A stretch of 5,025 bases of DNA from Oxalobacter formigenes (lineage in GTDB: Bacteria; Pseudomonadota; Gammaproteobacteria; Burkholderiales; Burkholderiaceae_D), in NCBI GenBank assembly GCA_019424645.1, contig JAHYZB010000083.1:1-5025 (forward strand), in the 5' to 3' direction. The position numbers were made by a program, and so were the translations under genes. Shown piece after piece: positions 1-5,025 of this stretch (positions are counted from its first letter, which is position 1; each line of letters starts with the position of its first letter). The notes below the pieces were generated by a model, which worked only from the letters and a program-made list of their open reading frames with translations, was not told where the DNA came from and ran no database searches.

Positions 1-2187
1 AATAACGTGTCGGTTTCGCAAGTGGAGTTGCGTTCCCAGATCCAGTTTTATGACGGGATACGGACGTCGGATATTCATGAAACCATGATCAAATCAGCCG
101 CTGACCTGATTTCCGCTGAAACTCCGGATTATCAGTATCTGGCGGCACATCTGGCGATTTTTCATCTTCGCAAAAAAGCGTATGGCCAGTTCGAGCCGCC
201 TGCCTTGTATGATCACGTCGTCAGGCTCGTTGAGATGGGCAAATATGATTCCCATTTGCTGGAAGACTACTCTCCAGATGAATTCGCGGAAATGGATGGG
301 TTCATCGATCACTGGCGTGACATGAATTTTTCCTATGCTGCGGTGAAACAGCTGGAAGGAAAATATCTTGTCCAGAACCGGGTTACCGGTGAAATTTATG
401 AGAGTGCCCAGTTCCTCTACATTCTGGTTGCGGCCTGCCTGTTTTCACGATATCCGAAGCAAAAGCGTCTGGATTACATCAGACGCTTTTATGAGGCGGT
501 TTCCACCTTCAGGATTTCACTGCCGACACCGATTATGGCGGGAGTGCGCACGCCAACCCGTCAGTTCAGTTCATGCGTTCTGATTGAATGTGGCGACAGT
601 CTTGATTCCATCAATGTGACGGCCAGTGCGATAGTGAAATACGTTTCCCAACGGGCAGGCATCGGTGTAAACGCAGGCCGTATCCGGGCACTCGGCAGTC
701 CGATCCGTGGCGGCGAAGCGTTCCACACCGGCTGCATACCTTTTTACAAACATTTCCAGACAGCAGTGAAATCCTGCTCGCAGGGCGGCGTCCGGGGCGG
801 GGCGGCGACAGTGTATTACCCGTTGTGGCATCTGGAAGTCGAAAGTCTGCTTGTTTTGAAAAACAATCGTGGTGTGGACGACAATCGTGTCCGCCATCTG
901 GATTACGGTGTGCAACTCAACCGTCTGATGTATCAGCGCCTGATTCAGGGACGCGATATCACCCTGTTCAGTCCATCTGATGTACCTGGACTTTATGACG
1001 CTTTCTTTGCCGATCAGGACGAGTTCGAACGCCTGTACTCGCTCTATGAAACAGACGACAGCATCCGTAAAAAGACAGTTAAAGCGGTCGACTTGTTTTC
1101 TCTGGTGATGCAGGAACGTGCCTCTACTGGCCGCATTTACATCCAGAATGTCGACCATTGCAATACACATAGCCCGTTTGATCCGTCTGTCGCGCCGGTT
1201 CGCCAGTCCAACCTTTGCCTTGAAATTGCACTTCCGACGAAGCCCCTGAACGATATCAATGACGAAAACGGTGAAATAGCACTGTGTACCCTGTCGGCAT
1301 TCAATCTGGGTGCGATCGATTCACTGGATGAACTGGATGAGCTGGCTACACTGGCTGTCCGTGCGCTGGATGCATTGCTCGATTATCAGGACTACCCGAT
1401 TCTTGCTGCAAAAAATGGCGCGATGGGGCGGAGGACACTCGGTATCGGTGTCATCAATTTTGCCTATTATCTGGCAAAACATGGTGTTCGTTATTCCGAT
1501 GGCAGTGCGAACAATCTGACGCACAAAACCTTCGAGGCGATTCAGTATTACCTGCTTAAAGCGTCAAACGAACTGGCAAAAGAACAGGACGCATGTCCCT
1601 GGTTTACAGAAACGTCTTATGCAAAAGGCATTTTGCCAGTCGATACGTACAAGAAAGATCTGGATGCTTTCTGCAATGAACCGCTCCACTACGACTGGGA
1701 AACACTGCGTGCAAATATCAGGCAGTACGGTTTGCGCAACTCCACTCTTTCGGCGCTGATGCCTTCTGAAACCTCTTCGCAGATTTCCAATGCGACCAAC
1801 GGTATTGAACCGCCGAGGGGCCATATCAGTATCAAGGCATCGAAAGACGGCATCCTGCGTCAGGTCGTGCCGGATTACGAAAAGCTGAAAGACGCTTATG
1901 AACTGCTCTGGGACTTGCCTGACAATAACGGTTATCTGCAACTCGTCGGTTTGATGCAAAAATTCGTTGATCAGGCGATATCGGCCAACACCAATTACGA
2001 TCCGGCGCGTTTTGCATCTGGAAAGGTGCCGATGACACAACTTTTGAAAGACCTTTTGATGGCATACAAGTTGGGAGTCAAGACGCTCTATTACCAGAAT
2101 ACCCGTGACGGTGCGGAAGATTCACAGGGCGATCTTCAGGTAGCCAAAGAAGATGATGGCTGCGAAAGCGGTGCGTGCAAGATATAA
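1..2187 (+). CDS. nrdA: Class Ia ribonucleoside-diphosphate reductase, alpha subunit NrdA (5' truncated by window edge)
   Basis: This is the catalytic and allosteric subunit of aerobic ribonucleotide reductase, a cytoplasmic enzyme that turns NDPs into dNDPs. The frame is open from base 1. The GTG at position 7 is not the start: it matches Val36 of E. coli NrdA (within N-V-S-V-S-Q), so about 33 N-terminal residues lie outside the window. From there to the end the length fits the 761-aa E. coli protein with no net gap. The second half of the ATP-cone remains, with equivalents of T55, H59 and K91. Catalytic residues in E. coli numbering are all present: C225 (574-576), N437/C439/E441 (NLCLE; C439 at 1216-1218), C462 (1285-1287), the radical-transfer pair Y730-Y731 (2089-2094), and tail cysteines C754 and C759 (DGCESGACKI) that exchange with thioredoxin or glutaredoxin. 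It is the first visible gene of nrdA-nrdB-yfaE. Promoter and any NrdR boxes lie upstream, unseen. Residue equivalences come from memory of the E. coli sequence. Confidence 0.97.
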   Translation, partial: NNVSVSQVELRSQIQFYDGIRTSDIHETMIKSAADLISAETPDYQYLAAHLAIFHLRKKAYGQFEPPALYDHVVRLVEMGKYDSHLLEDYSPDEFAEMDGFIDHWRDMNFSYAAVKQLEGKYLVQNRVTGEIYESAQFLYILVAACLFSRYPKQKRLDYIRRFYEAVSTFRISLPTPIMAGVRTPTRQFSSCVLIECGDSLDSINVTASAIVKYVSQRAGIGVNAGRIRALGSPIRGGEAFHTGCIPFYKHFQTAVKSCSQGGVRGGAATVYYPLWHLEVESLLVLKNNRGVDDNRVRHLDYGVQLNRLMYQRLIQGRDITLFSPSDVPGLYDAFFADQDEFERLYSLYETDDSIRKKTVKAVDLFSLVMQERASTGRIYIQNVDHCNTHSPFDPSVAPVRQSNLCLEIALPTKPLNDINDENGEIALCTLSAFNLGAIDSLDELDELATLAVRALDALLDYQDYPILAAKNGAMGRRTLGIGVINFAYYLAKHGVRYSDGSANNLTHKTFEAIQYYLLKASNELAKEQDACPWFTETSYAKGILPVDTYKKDLDAFCNEPLHYDWETLRANIRQYGLRNSTLSALMPSETSSQISNATNGIEPPRGHISIKASKDGILRQVVPDYEKLKDAYELLWDLPDNNGYLQLVGLMQKFVDQAISANTNYDPARFASGKVPMTQLLKDLLMAYKLGVKTLYYQNTRDGAEDSQGDLQVAKEDDGCESGACKI

Positions 2188-2191
2188 GTTT

Positions 2192-2233
2192 TCAGTGTTC
2201 TTTCCTTGAATAATGAAAAAGAAAAAACACTGA
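2192..2233 (+). promoter_or_regulatory. Imperfect RNA hairpin just after the nrdA stop
   Basis: Arms 2192-2207 and 2218-2233 can pair at 14 of 16 positions (two C-A mismatches) around a 10-nt loop. The outer part, TCAGTGTT with AACACTGA, is perfect over 8 bp. It begins 4 nt after the nrdA stop codon. No U-run follows, so it is not a typical intrinsic terminator. An intercistronic stability or processing element is a reasonable guess but is inference. Confidence 0.5.
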
Positions 2234-2240
2234 GTGTAAA

Positions 2241-2267
2241 GCCGGACAGGAAAAAAGCTGTCCTGGC
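2241..2267 (+). promoter_or_regulatory. Second RNA hairpin in the nrdA-nrdB spacer
   Basis: GGACAG (2244-2249) pairs with CTGTCC (2258-2263) across an 8-nt A-rich loop. The stem extends by GCC (2241-2243) with GGC (2265-2267) past a single bulged T at 2264, giving 9 bp in all. What follows is A-rich rather than T-rich, so it does not look like a terminator on the plus strand. It ends 24 nt before the nrdB ATG and could affect mRNA decay or access to the nrdB start. The pairing is visible; the function is inferred. Confidence 0.5.
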
Positions 2268-2279
2268 AAATGAATAATC

Positions 2280-2283
2280 GAGA
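2280..2283 (+). promoter_or_regulatory. Weak ribosome binding site of nrdB
   Basis: GAGA lies 8 nt before the nrdB ATG and is the only Shine-Dalgarno-like stretch at a suitable distance. It is a poor match to AGGAGG. The start codon itself is fixed by protein conservation (MAYT-FSQTK-N), not by this site. Confidence 0.4.
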
Positions 2284-2291
2284 TCAAGTTT

Positions 2292-3422
2292 ATGGCTTAT
2301 ACAATTTTTTCCCAGACAAAGAATAACCAGTTGCTCGAACCGATGTTTTTCGGGCAGCCGGTGAACGTGGCCCGTTATGATCAGCAAAAGCATGAAGTAT
2401 TTGAAAAACTGATTGAAAAACAGCTGTCTTTTTTCTGGCGTCCTGAAGAAGTCGATGTGTCACACGACCGTATCGATTATCAGGCACTCCCGGAACATGA
2501 AAAGCACATTTTCATCAGTAATCTGAAATACCAGACCCTGCTGGATTCAATTCAGGGGCGTAGCCCTAACGTGGCACTTTTGCCACTGGTGTCGATTCCC
2601 GAACTGGAAACCTGGATAGAAACATGGTCTTTTTCCGAAACCATCCATTCGCGTTCCTATACCCATATTATCCGCAATATCGTCAACGATCCGGCCATCG
2701 TATTCGACGATATTGTCAGCAATGAAAATATCCTCAGGCGGGCAAAAGACATTTCGGTTTACTACGACGACCTGATCGAAATGACCGGGTATTATCATCT
2801 GCTTGGAGAGGGAACCCATCAGGTCAATGGAAAAACCGTCACTATCAGCCTGTATGAATTGAAGAAAAAGCTGTACATGTGTCTGATGAGCGTCAATGTG
2901 CTGGAAGCGATCCGCTTTTACGTCAGTTTCGCCTGTTCGTTTGCTTTCGCCGAGCGTGAACTGATGGAAGGCAATGCCAAAATCATCCGGCTGATTGCGC
3001 GTGACGAAGCTTTGCATTTGACGGGTACCCAGCATATGTTGAATCTGATGCGATCGGGCGAGGATGATCCCGATATGGCAAAAATTGCTGAAGAATGTCG
3101 GGAGCAGAGTATTGAACTGTTCGTCCGGGCGGCGGAGCAGGAAAAGGAATGGGCCGACTACCTGTTCAGGGATGGTTCCATGATCGGGTTGAACAGGGAT
3201 ATTTTGTGCCAGTATGTGGAATACATTACCAATACCCGGATGCAGGCAATAGGGATGCCGCTTCCGTTTGAAACGCGTTCCAACCCGATTCCCTGGATCA
3301 ATGCCTGGCTGGTTTCCGACAACGTTCAGGTTGCGCCACAGGAAGTCGAAGTGAGTTCGTATCTGGTCGGCCAGATCGACTCTGAAGTCAATGCGGACGA
3401 TTTGAGCAATTTTCAACTGTAA
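2292..3422 (+). CDS. nrdB: Class Ia ribonucleoside-diphosphate reductase, beta subunit NrdB
   Basis: This is the radical-generating subunit of ribonucleotide reductase. It houses the diferric-tyrosyl radical that is passed to the NrdA active site. At 376 aa it equals E. coli NrdB in length and aligns with it from the first Met to the last residues (DDLSNFQL). All key residues are visible, counting Met as 1: iron ligands D85, E116, H119, E205, E239 and H242; radical Y123 within SETIHSRSY; W49 and D238 of the radical-transfer chain; and Y357 in the C-terminal tail, which carries the radical to the partner subunit. The tail SSYLVGQIDSEV is the NrdA docking peptide. Y123 is a true tyrosine, so this is not a radical-free class Ic form. 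The gene follows nrdA by 104 bp and shares one base with the ferredoxin gene, which implies a single operon. Residue positions were counted in the translation; family roles are established for E. coli R2. Confidence 0.98.
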   Translation: MAYTIFSQTKNNQLLEPMFFGQPVNVARYDQQKHEVFEKLIEKQLSFFWRPEEVDVSHDRIDYQALPEHEKHIFISNLKYQTLLDSIQGRSPNVALLPLVSIPELETWIETWSFSETIHSRSYTHIIRNIVNDPAIVFDDIVSNENILRRAKDISVYYDDLIEMTGYYHLLGEGTHQVNGKTVTISLYELKKKLYMCLMSVNVLEAIRFYVSFACSFAFAERELMEGNAKIIRLIARDEALHLTGTQHMLNLMRSGEDDPDMAKIAEECREQSIELFVRAAEQEKEWADYLFRDGSMIGLNRDILCQYVEYITNTRMQAIGMPLPFETRSNPIPWINAWLVSDNVQVAPQEVEVSSYLVGQIDSEVNADDLSNFQL

Positions 3423-3760
3423 TGGATGAATCGGACTACGCCACTTTTTTGCAGCAAAGAGCTGATGCATCCGCGCCTGAAAATGAAGCCGATGCGCCTG
3501 TCGCTCTCAAGTTCATTACGCTGAAAACAAACGGAAAAAATCTTCAATACCCTGAAAAGGCAGCTTCATTGCTGGAAGCGCTGGAATACCACGGGATAGC
3601 TATCGAATACCAGTGCCGATCCGGCTATTGCGGCTCGTGCCGATGCCGGATGACGGCAGGAAAAGTGACTTATCGTCAAAAGCCGCTGGCCTTGGTCAAC
3701 GACGGTGAAATACTGCCCTGCTGCTGTATTCCGGAAAGTGATATTGAACTGGATATCTAG
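3422..3760 (+). CDS. yfaE: YfaE-type 2Fe-2S ferredoxin, NrdB cofactor maintenance, with N-terminal extension
   Basis: This is a plant-type [2Fe-2S] ferredoxin of 112 aa. The cluster motif C-x4-C-x2-C is at C65, C70 and C73 (YQCRSGYCGSC); the fourth ligand lies in the CCC run at 100-102, most likely C100 by alignment with plant ferredoxins. In E. coli, YfaE sits directly after nrdB and supplies electrons to form or restore the NrdB diferric-tyrosyl cofactor; position and sequence (EYQCR-GYCGSCR, GEILPCCC) support the same role here. The ATG overlaps the nrdB stop as TAATG and has no clear Shine-Dalgarno of its own, so translation is probably coupled to nrdB. E. coli YfaE has 84 residues. Here about 28 extra, acidic, low-complexity residues precede the fold, which begins near VALKFITL. 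No other ATG lies before the fold; only a TTG at codon 10 could shorten it. An additional Cys, C75, lies close to the cluster motif. Confidence 0.9.
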   Translation: MDESDYATFLQQRADASAPENEADAPVALKFITLKTNGKNLQYPEKAASLLEALEYHGIAIEYQCRSGYCGSCRCRMTAGKVTYRQKPLALVNDGEILPCCCIPESDIELDI

Positions 3761-3796
3761 AAAATAATGTTCGCTTTAAATTGAAATATCCGATGG

Positions 3797-3855
3797 TTCC
3801 GGAAAACGAAAAAGAGCGCGTGAAGCGCTCTTTTTCGTGAACTTCCGAAAAACGA
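3797..3855. repeat. Imperfect 13-bp direct repeat flanking the terminator hairpin
   Basis: TTCCGGAAAACGA at 3797-3809 and TTCCGAAAAACGA at 3843-3855 match at 12 of 13 positions and bracket the terminator hairpin, the left copy overlapping its left arm. The significance is unknown; it may be chance in A-rich sequence or a relic of local duplication. Confidence 0.4.
3806..3838. terminator. Bidirectional intrinsic terminator between the convergent nrd and ilv operons
   Basis: A perfect 14-bp inverted repeat (arms 3806-3819 and 3825-3838, loop GTGAA) has a GC-rich top, GAGCGC with GCGCTC, and an A5 tract on the left arm matched by a T5 tract on the right arm. RNA from either strand therefore forms a strong stem followed by U residues. 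It lies 45 bp after the ferredoxin stop and 20 bp after the ilvC stop, so it can end both convergent transcripts. It was recognised by structure only; strength was not calculated. Confidence 0.88.
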
Positions 3856-3858
3856 GAA

Positions 3859-4875
<1,017 letters not shown>

Positions 4876-4882
4876 TTATGTT

Positions 4883-4886
4883 TCCT
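4883..4886 (-). promoter_or_regulatory. Ribosome binding site of ilvC
   Basis: On the minus strand AGGA stands 7 nt before the ilvC ATG, a normal spacing that confirms the chosen start. Confidence 0.7.
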
Positions 4887-4908
4887 AATAAAAATACAAA
4901 AAATAAAA
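4887..4908 (-). promoter_or_regulatory. U-rich leader segment upstream of ilvC
   Basis: Read on the minus strand, this 22-nt segment between the ilvN stop and the ilvC Shine-Dalgarno contains 18 T residues. I see no stable hairpin, so it does not look like a terminator, which supports read-through from ilvN into ilvC. U-rich leaders can aid ribosomal protein S1 binding or be RNase E sites; either role here is inference. I see no convincing promoter pair in it. Confidence 0.35.
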
Positions 4909-4912
4909 CTGG

Positions 4913-5025
4913 TTAAACTTTCAGGATGCGTTCACCGCGTCCAATGCCCGAACCACCGGAACGGACTGTTTCCAGAATGGCGGTGCGGTCGATCGATTCA
5001 ATGGAAGCGTCCAGTTTGGCTTTGT
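4913..5025 (-). CDS. ilvN: Acetolactate synthase small (regulatory) subunit, C-terminal 36 residues (truncated by window edge)
   Basis: Only the 3' end of the gene is inside the window; the rest lies beyond the right edge. Translating the minus strand gives 36 residues and a TAA stop (4913-4915), ending in TAILETVRSGGSGIGRGERILKV in two readable parts: TAILETVRSGG and SGIGRGERILKV. This is the typical end of the IlvH/IlvN small subunit in betaproteobacteria. That subunit activates the large subunit and gives it feedback inhibition by valine through an N-terminal ACT domain, which is not visible here. The family's gene order, large subunit - ilvN - ilvC, fits the position 37 bp upstream of ilvC in the same direction. 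The fragment is short, so the call rests on the C-terminal motif together with the ilvC context. The gene is also named ilvH. Confidence 0.9.
   Translation of the reverse strand, partial: KAKLDASIESIDRTAILETVRSGGSGIGRGERILKV

Noticed and set aside
7..9. GTG as a possible nrdA start codon
   Set aside because: It aligns with Val36 of E. coli NrdA, the frame stays open to base 1, and a start here would delete about half of the ATP-cone. The gene is simply cut by the window edge.
571..1170. Open frame of 199 codons on the minus strand inside nrdA
   Set aside because: It is antisense to the catalytic core of NrdA, with no recognisable motif.
2213..2233. Mini-ORF MKKKKH in the nrdA-nrdB spacer
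   Set aside because: It has no Shine-Dalgarno and sits in the loop and A-rich arm of the first hairpin; six codons in A-rich sequence are expected by chance.
2206..2240. Possible internal promoter for nrdB (TTGAAT as a -35 box)
   Set aside because: No acceptable -10 box occurs at 16-18 bp from it; co-transcription with nrdA is simpler.
2270..2326. Short ORF starting at an ATG upstream of nrdB and overlapping its start in another frame
   Set aside because: It is 18 codons with no ribosome binding site and no recognisable product. A leader-peptide role cannot be supported from the sequence.
2547..3470. Long open frame on the minus strand (307 codons) across nrdB and the ferredoxin gene
   Set aside because: It lies antisense to two highly conserved genes, shows no recognisable domain, and its openness is explained by the codon bias of the plus-strand genes.

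Overview
This window looks like part of the chromosome of a betaproteobacterium of the order Burkholderiales with moderate GC. Oxalobacter or another Oxalobacteraceae member is my best guess. The guess rests on the ilv genes: ketol-acid reductoisomerase is the short class I form (338 aa, as in Burkholderiales), not the roughly 490 aa class II form of enterobacteria, and it is preceded by a small acetolactate synthase subunit with a Burkholderiales-like C-terminus. The genus is an inference from remembered protein sequences and has not been checked by a search.

Layout. Positions 1-3760, plus strand: a class Ia ribonucleotide reductase operon. It holds nrdA (5' end cut off by the window edge), a 104-bp spacer with two RNA hairpins, nrdB, and a 2Fe-2S ferredoxin gene of the YfaE type whose start codon overlaps the nrdB stop (TAATG). 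Positions 3761-3858: a short convergent intergenic region with a perfect 14-bp stem hairpin that can act as a terminator in both directions. Positions 3859-5025, minus strand: the tail of a branched-chain amino acid operon, with ilvC complete and the last 36 codons of ilvN (ilvH) running off the right edge.

How the genes work together. NrdA (catalytic and allosteric subunit) and NrdB (diiron-tyrosyl radical subunit) reduce ribonucleoside diphosphates to deoxyribonucleotides. The ferredoxin is expected to deliver electrons that assemble or repair the NrdB cofactor. IlvN, with the large subunit IlvI/IlvB presumably just outside the window, makes acetolactate or acetohydroxybutyrate, which IlvC isomerises and reduces toward valine, isoleucine and leucine.

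I see no undescribed system. There is no mobile element, CRISPR array, tRNA or rRNA, and every catalytic residue I could check is intact. The points most worth a second look are the very close match of NrdA, NrdB and the gene order to gammaproteobacterial (E. coli-type) nrdAB-yfaE in an apparently betaproteobacterial setting, the N-terminal extension of the ferredoxin, and the structured nrdA-nrdB spacer.
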